From contig NZ_QFVS01000017.1 of the NCBI RefSeq assembly GCF_003143955.1, forward strand, positions 1 through 56,184: a stretch of 56,184 bases of DNA, read 5' to 3'. Made by a program: the position numbers and the translations under genes. This stretch comes from Kurthia zopfii (GTDB lineage: Bacteria; Bacillota; Bacilli; Bacillales_A; Planococcaceae). The first letter of the stretch is position 1. Each line of letters begins with the position of its first letter. The notes below the pieces were generated by a model. It was not told the DNA's origin, made no database searches, and worked only from the letters and a program-made list of their open reading frames with translations. This document shows positions 1-8,798 of this stretch, in pieces.

Positions 1-1
1 G

Positions 2-124
2 CTAAAAGAAAAAGGCGATAAGACCTTTATATCAGTTTTCGAGTTACCAACGGTAACCCTCAAACTGAACGGTATTCATCCCCCACTTATAGAAGATGGG
101 GGAATTCTACCGAACAGATGTTAA
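2..124 (+). mobile_element. Probable 3' end of a TnpB-type (IS200/IS605/IS1341) element, truncated by the window edge
   Basis: The sequence is open from base 2 to a TAA at 122-124, encoding a short basic tail. It contains a GC-rich hairpin at 80-102 (CCCCCA-CTT / AAG-A-TGGGGG, loop ATAG). A C-rich/G-rich hairpin just after the tnpB reading frame is typical of the right end of IS1341-like elements, where it belongs to the guide RNA. It lies on the opposite strand to the epimerase gene that follows. In B. subtilis the ATP synthase operon follows this gene, so an insertion at the junction is plausible. Only about 120 bases are visible and no transposase motif is included, so the call is tentative. 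Bases 125-201 show nothing further. Confidence 0.35.
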
Positions 125-201
125 AACTTTTCGCTAAAGAAATAGGGGTTACTCATTCTGGAATATTCGTAAATCCCAAAAACAAGTAACCGGCCTATAA
201 A

Positions 202-1323
202 TTATTTTTCTAAAAAAGCAATTAGTGTTTCAACAATTTTTTCAGAAGCATGTCCGTCACCATATGGATTCGATGCTTTCGACATAGAATTGTACAATTC
301 GTCATCTGTTAAAAGCTGCTTCGTCATTTCATAAATTGTTTCTTCCTCAGTTCCCGTCAGCTTCAAAGTACCAGCCGCAATCCCTTCAGGACGTTCTGTT
401 GTATCTCGCAATACGAGAACAGGCTTCCCTAGAGATGGCGCTTCTTCTTGAATACCACCTGAATCTGTTAAAATCATATGCGATTTAGCAGAAAAGTTGT
501 GGAAATCAAACACTTCCAACGGTTCGATTAAATGAACGCGGTCATGTCCTCCAAGAATTTCATTCGCTGTCTCTCTCACTACCGGGTTAAGGTGCATCGG
601 GTAAACGATTTGCACATCTTCATGCTCATCTAAAATTCGTTTGATTGCATGGAACATATTGCGCATTGGCTCACCTAAGTTTTCACGGCGGTGGGCAGTC
701 AATAAGATCATGCGGTCTTCCCCAATTGCATCGATGACAGGATTCGTATAATCTTCCGTCACTGTTGTAGCAAGTGCGTCGATTGCCGTATTCCCTGTCA
801 CAAAAATCGTTTCCGGTTTTTTGTTTTCGATTAGGAGATTTTGTTTTGATTGTTCTGTTGGTGCAAAGTGGATATCCGCTAAAACACCTGTCAGTTGACG
901 ATTCATCTCTTCAGGGTATGGAGAATATTTATCTCCCGTTCGTAACCCTGCCTCAACGTGACCGATTGCGATTTGATTATAAAAGGCTGCTAAACTTGCG
1001 ATGAATGTTGTCGAAGTATCGCCATGTACGAGTACAATATCCGGCTTTGATTCCTTCATTACTTCATCCAAGCCTTCTAACCCTCTTGTCGAAACATCAA
1101 TTAAAGTTTGACGCTTCTTCATAATATTCAAATCATAATCTGGAACGATTTTAAAAGTTTCAAGCACTTGATCTAACATTTCACGATGTTGCGCTGTTAC
1201 GGTAACAATCGTTTTAATTTTCTCAGGGTTATCTTGTAATGCTTTTACGAGTGGAGCCATCTTAATCGCTTCCGGTCTCGTACCAAATACAGTCATAACT
1301 TTCCACTTTTTCGTCATGTCCAA
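202..1323 (-). CDS. mnaA: UDP-N-acetylglucosamine 2-epimerase (non-hydrolysing)
   Basis: This enzyme interconverts UDP-GlcNAc and UDP-ManNAc, the precursor of teichoic-acid linkage units and other wall polymers, in the cytoplasm. The 373-residue protein has the family length. It shows the N-terminal GTRPEA motif (residues 14-19), the HGDTSTT and GHVEAGLRTG segments, and the C-terminal SGGIQEEA nucleotide-binding motif. The start drawn is TTG, six bases after AGAGGA. An ATG two codons downstream is possible but sits farther from the SD. It follows upp by 15 bases and is probably cotranscribed with it, as in Bacillus. Family assignment is secure (wecB/mnaA). Confidence 0.95.
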   Translation of the reverse strand: MDMTKKWKVMTVFGTRPEAIKMAPLVKALQDNPEKIKTIVTVTAQHREMLDQVLETFKIVPDYDLNIMKKRQTLIDVSTRGLEGLDEVMKESKPDIVLVHGDTSTTFIASLAAFYNQIAIGHVEAGLRTGDKYSPYPEEMNRQLTGVLADIHFAPTEQSKQNLLIENKKPETIFVTGNTAIDALATTVTEDYTNPVIDAIGEDRMILLTAHRRENLGEPMRNMFHAIKRILDEHEDVQIVYPMHLNPVVRETANEILGGHDRVHLIEPLEVFDFHNFSAKSHMILTDSGGIQEEAPSLGKPVLVLRDTTERPEGIAAGTLKLTGTEEETIYEMTKQLLTDDELYNSMSKASNPYGDGHASEKIVETLIAFLEK

Positions 1324-1338
1324 ATCAGTCCTCTACCA

Positions 1339-1968
1339 TTATTTTGTACCGAATAAACGGTCTCCTGCATCACCTAAACCAGGTACGATATAACCGTGGT
1401 CATCTAATTTTTCATCAAGAGCAGCGATGTAAATGTCGATTTCTGGGTGTACGTCTTGGATTGCTTTCACGCCTTCTGGAGCTGCGATTAAGCACATGAA
1501 ACGAATGTTTTTCGCGCCACGTTTTTTAAGTGAGTTGATTGCTTCAATAGCAGATCCACCTGTAGCAAGCATTGGGTCAACGATGATGAATTCACGTTCT
1601 TCAATGTCAGCTGGGAATTTCGCGTAGTATTCCACTGGTTTTAAAGTTTCAGGGTCACGGTATAAACCGATATGTGCAACTTTTGCAGCTGGAATTAATT
1701 TAAGCATTCCATCTGTCATTCCTAAGCCAGCACGTAAAATTGGCACGATCGCCATTTTTTTACCTGATAATACTTTTGTTTTTGTTGTTGTAACTGGTGT
1801 TTGAATTTCAACTTCTTCTGTTTGTAAATCACGAGTGATTTCAAAAGCCATAAGTGTTGCAACTTCGTCTACAAGTTCACGGAATTCTTTCGTTCCTGTT
1901 TTTGCATCTCGGATGAATGATAATTTGTGTTGAATTAATGGATGGTCGAATACGTATACTTTGCCCAT
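1339..1968 (-). CDS. upp: Uracil phosphoribosyltransferase
   Basis: Upp converts uracil and PRPP to UMP in pyrimidine salvage. The 209-residue length is standard. The PRPP-binding loop [10 protein letters not shown] is at residues 131-140, and the C-terminal GLGDAGDR uracil-binding segment is intact. SD GGGAGAG precedes the ATG. It lies between glyA (upstream, with a long spacer) and mnaA (downstream, 15 bases), the normal Bacillales order. An extended -10 (TGTTATAAT, minus strand, complement of 2002-2010) lies about 35 bases before the gene and is a plausible promoter, but no well-spaced -35 is visible. Confidence 0.97.
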   Translation of the reverse strand: MGKVYVFDHPLIQHKLSFIRDAKTGTKEFRELVDEVATLMAFEITRDLQTEEVEIQTPVTTTKTKVLSGKKMAIVPILRAGLGMTDGMLKLIPAAKVAHIGLYRDPETLKPVEYYAKFPADIEEREFIIVDPMLATGGSAIEAINSLKKRGAKNIRFMCLIAAPEGVKAIQDVHPEIDIYIAALDEKLDDHGYIVPGLGDAGDRLFGTK

Positions 1969-2483
1969 GTTATTCTCTCCCTACTTTTGTTTATCCGTAC
2001 TATTATAACAGAAAAAATTCTCAAGACACCTGTCAATATTTTCTTTTACACTTTTGCCACATTCAAACTTTTGTGACATTGTTCCTTTCCCCTTTTTTTG
2101 AATCGCCATACATTTCCTAATATTTCAATACTACTTATTTTCTGCATGTCGTTTTGAATTGTAAGTTTATTTATATTTAATAGAAGAAACTCGTAATAAA
2201 AAGAATTAATTTCATTGAAGTAGAAAATTAAATTAAACTACAAAGTTAATTAGTTCGCTCGAAAATTATTTCCATATACAGTAGTTAGAAGAAAATCATT
2301 ATTTTCTTTATTAAAAAAAGTGACGATTTTCCTATGAGTTTTTTTGTGAAAGTGAATGGAATTGAGTCATACATTTTTGAAATACATTCACTTTTTTATG
2401 CATTTATTGCTGTTTCATACTTAAGCCGTTTATTTGATTTCGAGGACTCCTGCCGAAAAACAAGTGTAAAGCAATCCTTTCTT

Positions 2484-2571
2484 TGTCTAGCTTCAAACGC
2501 TATATGCTTTCAGCTCTTCAAATTCTCGGGGAAAAGTGGTGGGGCGCTTACTTTTCCTTCGAATTCTGCAG
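2484..2571 (+). repeat. TGTCTAGC-type interspersed repeat, copy 1
   Basis: This 88-base unit begins with TGTCTAGCTT and ends with TTCTGCAG, as does copy 2. It contains a hairpin with stem GGAAAAGT (2530-2537) / ACTTTTCC (2550-2557) around a loop GGTGGGGCGCTT. Repeats beginning (G)TGTCTAGC with internal hairpins and GCGCTT segments are scattered through many Bacillaceae and Planococcaceae genomes. Function is unknown. Confidence 0.7.
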
Positions 2572-2612
2572 ATCTTCCGCATATGAACGAGCGTTTTTCA
2601 CTTTTCGTTTTG

Positions 2613-2701
2613 TGTCTAGCTTGTTCCACTACTCTCTTTGAGTCGCTTCAAAAACTCGGACGAAAGTGGTGATGCGCTTACTTTCGTTTCGTTTTCTGCA
2701 G
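2613..2701 (+). repeat. TGTCTAGC-type interspersed repeat, copy 2
   Basis: This second, diverged tandem copy starts 41 bases after copy 1. Its hairpin stem is ACGAAAGT (2660-2667) / ACTTTCGT (2680-2687) around GGTGATGCGCTT. The stem bases differ from copy 1 on both sides in a way that keeps pairing, while the loop is nearly unchanged. Confidence 0.7.
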
Positions 2702-2772
2702 TGCTCTCGAGAGTCCCAAGTGGAAACGCTTTTCTTTATTTCCGAAAACCTTATTCGTAAATACTCGAAAAC

Positions 2773-2827
2773 AATAAACGAGCTTCTCAGAAAGGAAATC
2801 CCTTTTAGAGAAGCTCGCTCATTTATT
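2773..2827 (-). terminator. glyA terminator
   Basis: A perfect 10-bp stem, CGAGCTTCTC / GAGAAGCTCG (2779-2788 / 2808-2817), is extended by an AATAAA / TTTATT outer pairing. It lies just after the glyA stop on the minus strand. Confidence 0.8.
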
Positions 2828-2834
2828 GTATTAA

Positions 2835-4073
2835 TTAGTCGACGTAAATTGGGTGTGCATCAGTTAATGCTTTTACACGTGCAATTGCTTCTGCTTTTGC
2901 AGCTGCATCTTCAGGGTTTTTAAGAACAAGCGCCATGATTGAAGCAATTTCCTTCATGTCTTCTTCTTTGAAACCACGAGAAGTGATTGCAGGCGTACCA
3001 ATACGAACACCTGAAGTTACGAATGGTTTTTCTGGATCGAATGGAATTGCGTTTTTGTTCGCAGTGATGTGTACTTCATCAAGAACTGCTTCCGCTACTT
3101 TACCAGTTAAGTTAAGAGAACGAACATCTAATAGTAATAAGTGGTTATCCGTACCGCCAGAAACCGTTTTGATTCCTTCAGCAGCAAGTGCTTCACCTAG
3201 AACTTTAGCGTTGTTCACAACTTGTTGTGCGTACTCTTTGAATTCAGGTTGTAATGCTTCACCGAATGCAACAGCCTTAGCTGCGATTACGTGCATTAGT
3301 GGGCCACCTTGAAGTCCTGGGAAAATTGATTTATCAATTTTCTTCGCATACTCTTCTTTACAAAGAATCATACCACCACGAGGGCCGCGTAAAGTTTTGT
3401 GCGTTGTAGTAGTTACAAAGTCAGCATATGGTACTGGATTTTGGTGTAAACCAGCTGCTACTAGACCAGCGATGTGAGCCATATCCACCATGAATAATGC
3501 GCCTACTTCATCAGCGATTTCACGGAATTTAGCGAAGTCGATTGCACGTGGATATGCAGAAGCACCAGCCACGATTAATTTTGGTTTGTGTTGTAATGCT
3601 TTTTCGCGAACATCGTTGTAATCGATTACGTTTGTATCTTCAGTTACACCGTATTCTACGAAGTTATATTGAACACCAGAGAAGTTGACTGGGCTACCGT
3701 GAGTTAAGTGACCACCGTGTGATAAGTTCATACCTAACACTGTGTCGCCTTGCTCAAGGACTGTGAAGTACACAGCCATGTTTGCTTGTGCGCCAGAGTG
3801 AGGTTGTACGTTTGCGTGTTCTGCACCAAAGATTTCTTTAGCACGGTCGCGCGCGATATCTTCCACTACGTCTACATGTTCACAACCACCATAGTAGCGT
3901 TTGCCAGGATAGCCTTCTGCGTATTTATTCGTTAATACTGACCCTTGTGCTTCCATTACCGCTTTTGTCACGATATTTTCTGAAGCGATTAACTCGATAT
4001 TCTCTTGTTGACGTGCAAATTCTAAATCAATTGCATCAAATACCGCTTTGTCTAGTGCTGAAAGTTTTTCCAT
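2835..4073 (-). CDS. glyA: Serine hydroxymethyltransferase
   Basis: GlyA is a PLP enzyme that converts serine and tetrahydrofolate to glycine and methylene-tetrahydrofolate, feeding one-carbon metabolism. The 412-residue length is standard. The PLP lysine is K226 within [14 protein letters not shown], and the N-terminal LIASEN motif (about 28-33) and [10 protein letters not shown] segment are intact. SD AGGGGG is followed by a 9-base spacer and ATG. It lies 20 bases downstream of the ywlG-type gene, suggesting a rpiB-ywlG-glyA operon that ends at the terminator after the gene. Confidence 0.98.
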   Translation of the reverse strand: MEKLSALDKAVFDAIDLEFARQQENIELIASENIVTKAVMEAQGSVLTNKYAEGYPGKRYYGGCEHVDVVEDIARDRAKEIFGAEHANVQPHSGAQANMAVYFTVLEQGDTVLGMNLSHGGHLTHGSPVNFSGVQYNFVEYGVTEDTNVIDYNDVREKALQHKPKLIVAGASAYPRAIDFAKFREIADEVGALFMVDMAHIAGLVAAGLHQNPVPYADFVTTTTHKTLRGPRGGMILCKEEYAKKIDKSIFPGLQGGPLMHVIAAKAVAFGEALQPEFKEYAQQVVNNAKVLGEALAAEGIKTVSGGTDNHLLLLDVRSLNLTGKVAEAVLDEVHITANKNAIPFDPEKPFVTSGVRIGTPAITSRGFKEEDMKEIASIMALVLKNPEDAAAKAEAIARVKALTDAHPIYVD

Positions 4074-4093
4074 TTCTCTTATCCCCCTAAATT

Positions 4094-4648
4094 CTACTCT
4101 TCTATTTTATATACAGCTCGTTCGCCACCGATTAGTTTTGGACGAGTCTTTGCAACTGTTACAACCGCTTCGCCAATAAATTTGACGGACGTTCGAACAG
4201 GAACTGCCACTTTTTTGAGATGCATTCCAATTAAAGTCTGCCCAATATCCACCCCGGCATGACCTTGTGCTTCCTCGACTACGACCGGATCTTGCAATTG
4301 ACGATAAGCGTAAGTAGACATTGAGCCACCTGCTTTTACGACTGGTGTAACAGATACTTCTTCTAAGAAATAGCGCTCCGCCGTCGTACGTTCCATTGTA
4401 AGTCCTCTATTGATATGTTCGCATCCTTGGAAAGCGAGATGTAGTTGGTGTTTTTCAGCGAATTGCGCAAGAGGGCCATAGATAGCTTCAGCGATTTCTA
4501 AACCGCCTGCAGTTCCTATTTTCTGACCTTTCACTTCCGATGTAGAACATCCAACGATGAAAAGTTGATCCTTTTTTAGTGAGGCTTGTTGTGCAAACTC
4601 TTCTAATAGTGTTGTAAGTTCACTAGAAATTTTTTGTAAGTTCACCAT
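4094..4648 (-). CDS. ywlG: TIGR01440/UPF0340 family protein (YwlG-like)
   Basis: This 184-residue protein matches the YwlG family (DUF436), found between rpiB and glyA in most Bacillales. No biochemical role is established. Visible features are an N-terminal helix, a VGCSTSEV segment near residues 33-40, a central [12 protein letters not shown] segment, and a conserved [16 protein letters not shown] stretch with residues that could bind a metal or nucleotide. The start has SD GAGGGAGC seven bases before the ATG. It sits 24 bases after rpiB and 20 bases before glyA, so it is almost certainly cotranscribed with both. Confidence 0.9.
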   Translation of the reverse strand: MVNLQKISSELTTLLEEFAQQASLKKDQLFIVGCSTSEVKGQKIGTAGGLEIAEAIYGPLAQFAEKHQLHLAFQGCEHINRGLTMERTTAERYFLEEVSVTPVVKAGGSMSTYAYRQLQDPVVVEEAQGHAGVDIGQTLIGMHLKKVAVPVRTSVKFIGEAVVTVAKTRPKLIGGERAVYKIEE

Positions 4649-4672
4649 AACGATTGCTCCCTCTAAAATGAA

Positions 4673-5116
4673 TTAGTTTTGTGCTTCGATTGCAGTGATT
4701 TTTTCGATGCGGCGTTCGTGACGGCCACCTTCAAAATCAGTTTGTAACCAAGCTGCTACGATTTCACGTGCAAGACCAGCGCCAATTACGCGTTCGCCCA
4801 TTGCGATAATGTTCGAGTCGTTATGACAGCGAGTTGCTTTTGCAGAGAATACGTCATGTACTAATGCACAGCGAATTCCTTTTACTTTATTGGCTGCGAT
4901 TGACATACCAATACCAGTACCACAAATTAAAATACCTTTATCAAATTTACCTGTTGCTACACCTTCAGAAACTGGTTGTGCATAATCAGGATAATCTACT
5001 GATGAATTGTCTTTTGGTCCGAAGTCTTCATATTCGAAACCTAACTCTTCTAATAAGCCCATAATTTCTTTTCTTAAAGTGTTACCACCGTGATCAGATG
5101 AAATTGCGATTTTCAA
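4673..5116 (-). CDS. rpiB: Ribose-5-phosphate isomerase B
   Basis: RpiB interconverts ribose 5-phosphate and ribulose 5-phosphate in the pentose phosphate pathway. I chose a TTG start (5114-5116): it sits six bases after AGAGGG and gives MKIAISSDHGG, the usual N-terminus, and a 147-residue protein of normal length. Longer in-frame extensions would cross the promoter. The catalytic pair of the family, Cys65 (in ICGTGIGM) and His98 (in RCHNDSN), is present at the canonical positions, along with the N-terminal DHGG phosphate-binding motif. It is the first gene of the rpiB-ywlG-glyA group. Confidence 0.95.
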   Translation of the reverse strand: MKIAISSDHGGNTLRKEIMGLLEELGFEYEDFGPKDNSSVDYPDYAQPVSEGVATGKFDKGILICGTGIGMSIAANKVKGIRCALVHDVFSAKATRCHNDSNIIAMGERVIGAGLAREIVAAWLQTDFEGGRHERRIEKITAIEAQN

Positions 5117-5153
5117 CTTAATCCCTCTTTTCATAATGTTTAGATTCATTTTC

Positions 5154-5162
5154 AGTGTACCA
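5154..5162 (-). promoter_or_regulatory. Extended -10 promoter of rpiB
   Basis: On the minus strand TGGTACACT forms a TGn-extended -10 box about 37 bases before the rpiB TTG start. No good -35 is present, which suits an extended -10 promoter. The same AAAATGGTACACT sequence occurs at about 52541-52553. Confidence 0.5.
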
Positions 5163-5395
5163 TTTTTAGGTGAATAAAGACATATATTTTCAAAATACAA
5201 AGTTCTTTTTTAAGTAAAATACGAACTATATAAACTTTAATAACTTAAATAGTTAAGTTTTAACGAAAAAAAGAAGAAATTAAACAGTTTTAAACATCAC
5301 TTACTGTTATTTTAACGAACTTTAGCGATTTACACAATACCATAATTATTCCACCTAATTTTTAGAATAGTATAAATATTTTTTTCACAAGCAAA

Positions 5396-5421
5396 AAGGG
5401 ATCGCGCTTACTCGACCCCTT
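5396..5421 (-). terminator. Terminator of the padR-like gene
   Basis: On the minus strand the stem AAGGG.TCG / CGA.CCCTT is followed by a run of T, directly after the PadR stop codon. Confidence 0.65.
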
Positions 5422-5430
5422 CTTACGATA

Positions 5431-5970
5431 CTAATTGTTATATTCTTTCACATATTGAATGATTCGGTTCAAATAAGTGGTCGTATGTTGGTGAAGATCT
5501 TCTGTAAAATCACCTAACAAACCTCTTAATCCCTCAATCTCACCGACCATATATTTCTCTCGATCGAATGAGATGATGGCTTCCCAATGCGCCATATGCT
5601 TTGCTAATTGCTTTTCTAAGATTATTAATACTTTGTTAGGATCCACATATTTTAAATTAGCAAGTCCGACTACCATATCCCCTATGTTTTTTGCGTTTTC
5701 GAAAACATAGTAGATCTTATCTGGGAAGGCAGCTCGTCCTTTTTCCGTAATTGTAAACATCTGTTTATCCGGTCTGTTATCTTCGTGCAATACTTGTTCT
5801 AAAGCAATTAGCCCTTGTTTCTTCAATGATTCAAAATTGTAATATAACTTACTCTCTGAAATCGAATGGTTCAAATCCAAGCTTTGAAAATCTGCTAATT
5901 TCTTCTTTAATTGATAGGGATATGTGTTACCCTCCATCAGATTACTTAGAATAAATATTTGAATACTCAC
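5431..5970 (-). CDS. PadR family transcriptional regulator
   Basis: This 179-residue protein has an N-terminal winged helix (about residues 5-75; LYYNFESLKKQGLI is the recognition-helix/wing region, then KQMFTITEKGR) and a C-terminal helical Vir_act_alpha_C-like domain for dimerisation. PadR proteins usually repress an adjacent exporter or detoxification gene. The GTG start has AGGGG eight bases before it. It lies 40 bases downstream of the YhgE-like membrane protein gene on the same strand and is probably cotranscribed, so it likely autoregulates through the operator at 7204-7231. The ligand cannot be inferred. Confidence 0.85.
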   Translation of the reverse strand: MSIQIFILSNLMEGNTYPYQLKKKLADFQSLDLNHSISESKLYYNFESLKKQGLIALEQVLHEDNRPDKQMFTITEKGRAAFPDKIYYVFENAKNIGDMVVGLANLKYVDPNKVLIILEKQLAKHMAHWEAIISFDREKYMVGEIEGLRGLLGDFTEDLHQHTTTYLNRIIQYVKEYNN

Positions 5971-6010
5971 TACGCCAGCCCCTAGTTATTAATAATCTTA
6001 TGATAGCAAA

Positions 6011-7165
6011 TTATTTTGTTGCTGGTTCTTCTACTTTTAAAGGTTTATGAAGTAACCATGCAATTAGAATATTGATCACCATTGCTGCAATACCAAGCCC
6101 TGCTAGACTAAAGATATACGGTGCTACTGCTGTATTACCAAAGATATTCGCGAAGAATGCTTGTACTGAACTATACATTGGCGTAATCCAGCTACCCCAT
6201 TGGAATGGTGCGTACATCATATCGTATGGAATTGTTGCTCCGTTTGCAATTGTTTGGAAAAGTAAGATTGGAATATTCACGATCATACCTGTTTCACCTA
6301 ATAGGAAGATGAAAATAGCAGTGAAGTTAAAGAATACCCAGTAATTTAATACTTGTTGTCCCCAGATTTCAAAGAATAATCCTGTGCCGTTTAGGTCAAC
6401 AATTAAGAATGAGATGACTGTTGATACTAAACCTGCGATTACCCCAATTAAACCTGCAGATACTTGCATATAAGTGAATAAACGAGTTTTTGTTGCTCTA
6501 CCACGGTTCAGTTTGAAGTTACCTACTAACATCATCGCACCGATCATTGCACCTACATAAAGTGCCATCGTTAAGAACATTGGTAGCATATTATTTTGCA
6601 TACCGTCTGGTACGTCGTTAATTACTTTAATATTACCTGCATATGTTTCTTCAATTGCTTTTGCCATTTCAGCGGCTTGTTTTTCTGGAATTTCTAAATT
6701 CATCAACATACCTTGTGCAGTTTGAGTTGAGAATTGTGTGCTTAATTGTTGATTAATTTTGTCTGCAACAGATGTCATCGTTGATGGTACTGCTGAAGAT
6801 GTTGCTTCGTTCACTACGAAATCAATATTCGAAGTTGTCTTGCCACTTGCTAAGTCTTTTGAGAATGTTTCTGGAATGCGAATGACCATTGCGATGTCAT
6901 TGTCATTTAAATCTTTCATTGCTTCTTTATTTGTTAAATCCGTTGAAATCTCTTTAAATGGAAGTTCTTTGCTTAAGCTTTTTTCAATTTGTTGACCATA
7001 GTCGCCATTGTCTTCATTGACGATTGCTACTTGTAGGCGATCCACATTACCTGGTAATGAAGAATATCCTGCTAAGAAAATCCCTAACATTGCTACTGCA
7101 TAAAAGATGGCCATAAAGTTTGCGCCTTTAACGCTTTGACCTTTAATAAATTCTTTAAATTTCAT
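6011..7165 (-). CDS. YhgE/Pip-like ABC-2 type membrane protein
   Basis: This 384-residue membrane protein has one N-terminal transmembrane helix (about residues 15-35), a roughly 170-residue extracellular region beginning VAIVNEDNG, and five or six C-terminal helices. That layout fits the YhgE/Pip and DUF3533 families, relatives of ABC-2 permeases thought to export substances or act as phage receptors. I start at ATG 7165 (MKFKEF); AAAGGG lies 13 bases upstream. An in-frame TTG at 7207 lies inside the operator and lacks an SD. No ATPase partner is encoded next to it. It pairs with the PadR gene. The substrate is unknown. Confidence 0.7.
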   Translation of the reverse strand: MKFKEFIKGQSVKGANFMAIFYAVAMLGIFLAGYSSLPGNVDRLQVAIVNEDNGDYGQQIEKSLSKELPFKEISTDLTNKEAMKDLNDNDIAMVIRIPETFSKDLASGKTTSNIDFVVNEATSSAVPSTMTSVADKINQQLSTQFSTQTAQGMLMNLEIPEKQAAEMAKAIEETYAGNIKVINDVPDGMQNNMLPMFLTMALYVGAMIGAMMLVGNFKLNRGRATKTRLFTYMQVSAGLIGVIAGLVSTVISFLIVDLNGTGLFFEIWGQQVLNYWVFFNFTAIFIFLLGETGMIVNIPILLFQTIANGATIPYDMMYAPFQWGSWITPMYSSVQAFFANIFGNTAVAPYIFSLAGLGIAAMVINILIAWLLHKPLKVEEPATK

Positions 7166-7203
7166 TTTTGTTGTATTTCCCTTTCCCACTTGTAATATAT
7201 TAA

Positions 7204-7231
7204 TCAAACTACTTTAATTAGAGTAGTTTGA
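7204..7231. promoter_or_regulatory. Perfect inverted repeat, probable PadR operator
   Basis: TCAAACTACT (7204-7213) and AGTAGTTTGA (7222-7231) form a perfect 10-bp dyad with an 8-base AT-rich spacer. It lies between the predicted promoter and the start of the exporter-padR operon, a good position for repression. Confidence 0.65.
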
Positions 7232-7246
7232 ATGAAGTAATCTTAT

Positions 7247-7274
7247 TCTATAACAGAACAATGGTGTTTGGCAA
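7247..7274 (-). promoter_or_regulatory. SigA-type promoter of the exporter-padR operon
   Basis: On the minus strand TTGCCA (complement of 7269-7274), a 16-base spacer and TATAGA (complement of 7247-7252) form a good vegetative promoter. It places the transcription start just upstream of the dyad at 7204-7231. Confidence 0.55.
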
Positions 7275-7310
7275 TTACTGATACTGTTTTTCTGAAAAAA
7301 ATTTTCAAAG

Positions 7311-7327
7311 TGTGACAAATCGTCACA
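7311..7327. promoter_or_regulatory. TGTGAC-AAATC-GTCACA dyad
   Basis: This perfect 6-bp inverted repeat with a 5-base centre lies about 37 bases upstream of the exporter -35. It resembles Crp/Fnr- or Rex-type half-sites (TGTGA/TCACA), but the half-site spacing is seven rather than six. The regulator is unknown. The remainder of the 7166-7512 spacer holds the promoter, the operator and the chemoreceptor terminator. Confidence 0.4.
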
Positions 7328-7466
7328 TTCTGCCATTATAAGAACGCTTTCATCTATTTATGTCGTAATTTTGCTAATTACCTTGTGCCATAAACTGTTT
7401 TACTTTTCAATGAGTATTTCTATTAAAATCGAATATTTCATTTGAGTTTTTTTCAATTCATGCAAA

Positions 7467-7504
7467 AAAACCGAACATCCCTTCATAATGGGATGCTCGG
7501 TTTT
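7467..7504 (-). terminator. Terminator of the chemoreceptor gene
   Basis: The stem is AAAACCGA.CATCCC / GGGATG.TCGGTTTT with loop TTCATAAT. It is A/T flanked on both sides, so it could work in both directions. It lies just after the stop codon of the methyl-accepting protein gene. Confidence 0.8.
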
Positions 7505-7512
7505 CGATGTAC

Positions 7513-8793
7513 TTATTTAAATTGTTGGATTGTTTTGTGTAAATCTTCTGATTGTGTTTGAAGATTTTCTGATAGGTCGTCCATTTGTGAGATTGAGCGC
7601 ACTTGTTCTTCTGTAGCGCTGCGAACTTCTTGAGCGCCCGCACTTGTCTCTTCGGCAATCGCCGCAACTTCCTGTGATTGTTGTGCAGTTTGTTCTATAT
7701 TATGTAACTGCTTTTCAACGAATACTGAAATTTCATCTACAGAGGAAGCCATTTGATTAACGATTGCATTCATGCCGTCAACTGCACTCGTCGTTTCGTT
7801 GACACGTGTCATCTCATGCTCTGCCGTTTTTACTTGTGCTGTCATTTTTTGAACGACTTTATTCACATCTGCTTGCATCGCTTGAATTAATCGAGCCACA
7901 CCTTGCGCAGCTTCAGCACTACCATCCGCTAATTTGCGAACTTCTTCAGCAACTACTGCGAAGCCCTTACCATGTTCTCCAGCTCTTGCCGCCTCAATGG
8001 AAGCATTCAGTGCTAGTAAATTGGTTTGCTCGGCGATTGAACCGACCAATTGAATAATATTTTCGACCTCATTTGCATTACGTTCTAGTTGATGAATGTC
8101 TTTTAACGCTGTTTTATTGCCTTCTGCGATCTCTTTAATGCCCGATACAAGTCCTTGAATCGCATTCGTCGTGCGGCTCAATTCTGTGATCATCGTTTGA
8201 GAATAGCCTGAAGTTGCAACTGCGTGTGCATTTACTTCATCTGCTAACATTCGTACATCTTCCATCGATTCGGCCGTCATCTGAATGGCTTCTGCTGAAC
8301 CGCTCGCGCCTTCTGAAATCTGTGCAATCGTTTGAGCAATCGCATCTGACTGTTGTAAAGCTTCCTTCGATTCAGCTGATAATGACTGAACTGTCGAATT
8401 CGTCAGTTGGAAATTATCTTCGATGCTGCTGACCATCTGACGTAAGTTGGCAAGCATTGATTCAAACGCTGTCGCTAAAGATTGAATCTCATCGCGCGAT
8501 TTAGGAATTTCAATCGATTGATGAATATTCCCTTTTGCGGCTTCCAATGCTACTTTTTCTAGTTGCTGCAATGGCTTGACGATGAAGAATGCCAATACAC
8601 CAGCTAAAATACCAGACCATAGAATCCCTAATCCGAAAGTGATGATTAAGAATAGCAATGAGCTAGTGTCCGGGAAAAATGTCGGTTGTACATATTCAAT
8701 AAAGACCAAACTCGTTCCGTAAGTAATTACAGCTAATAATACTACGAATAATATTAGTTTTTTTCGTAAGCTAAATGAATGTCGGTTTGTCAT
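7513..8793 (-). CDS. Methyl-accepting chemotaxis protein
   Basis: This 426-residue chemoreceptor has two transmembrane helices (about residues 12-34 and 43-68) separated by only a short outside loop. A HAMP domain (about 70-122) and a cytoplasmic signalling domain follow. The hairpin tip with [29 protein letters not shown]-type sequence, which binds CheA/CheW, is intact. The lack of an external ligand domain suggests it senses membrane or cytoplasmic state rather than an external ligand. SD GGAGG precedes the ATG. It begins five bases after ywlE, so the two are cotranscribed. Confidence 0.93.
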   Translation of the reverse strand: MTNRHSFSLRKKLILFVVLLAVITYGTSLVFIEYVQPTFFPDTSSLLFLIITFGLGILWSGILAGVLAFFIVKPLQQLEKVALEAAKGNIHQSIEIPKSRDEIQSLATAFESMLANLRQMVSSIEDNFQLTNSTVQSLSAESKEALQQSDAIAQTIAQISEGASGSAEAIQMTAESMEDVRMLADEVNAHAVATSGYSQTMITELSRTTNAIQGLVSGIKEIAEGNKTALKDIHQLERNANEVENIIQLVGSIAEQTNLLALNASIEAARAGEHGKGFAVVAEEVRKLADGSAEAAQGVARLIQAMQADVNKVVQKMTAQVKTAEHEMTRVNETTSAVDGMNAIVNQMASSVDEISVFVEKQLHNIEQTAQQSQEVAAIAEETSAGAQEVRSATEEQVRSISQMDDLSENLQTQSEDLHKTIQQFK

Positions 8794-8798
8794 AAATA

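Larger units (their letters stand above)
1969..2834. other. Long upp-glyA spacer
   Basis: This 866-base gap is unusually long for the locus. Reading from upp it holds a probable upp promoter near 2002-2010, an AT-rich stretch with no recognisable signal (about 2040-2430), two tandem copies of a structured repeat (2484-2571 and 2613-2701), and the glyA terminator (2773-2827). Open frames at 2334-2672 and 2666-2923 run across the repeats or into antisense glyA, lack SD sites and resemble no protein I know. Confidence 0.7.
5117..5430. other. rpiB-padR spacer
   Basis: This AT-rich spacer of about 310 bases holds the rpiB promoter (5154-5162), a short perfect inverted repeat AACTTAA-ATAG-TTAAGTT at 5242-5259 of unknown role, and the terminator of the padR gene (5396-5421). 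No gene is seen. Confidence 0.6.

Noticed and set aside
2031-2036. TTGACA upstream of upp as a -35 box
   Set aside because: The nearest TATAAT is 23 bases away, too far for a SigA promoter; the extended -10 alone is more plausible.
2334-2672. 112-codon plus-strand open frame in the upp-glyA spacer
   Set aside because: It reads through two copies of a structured non-coding repeat and lacks an SD.
7458-7667. 69-codon minus-strand frame at the end of the chemoreceptor gene
   Set aside because: It is an out-of-frame shadow that crosses the terminator hairpin.
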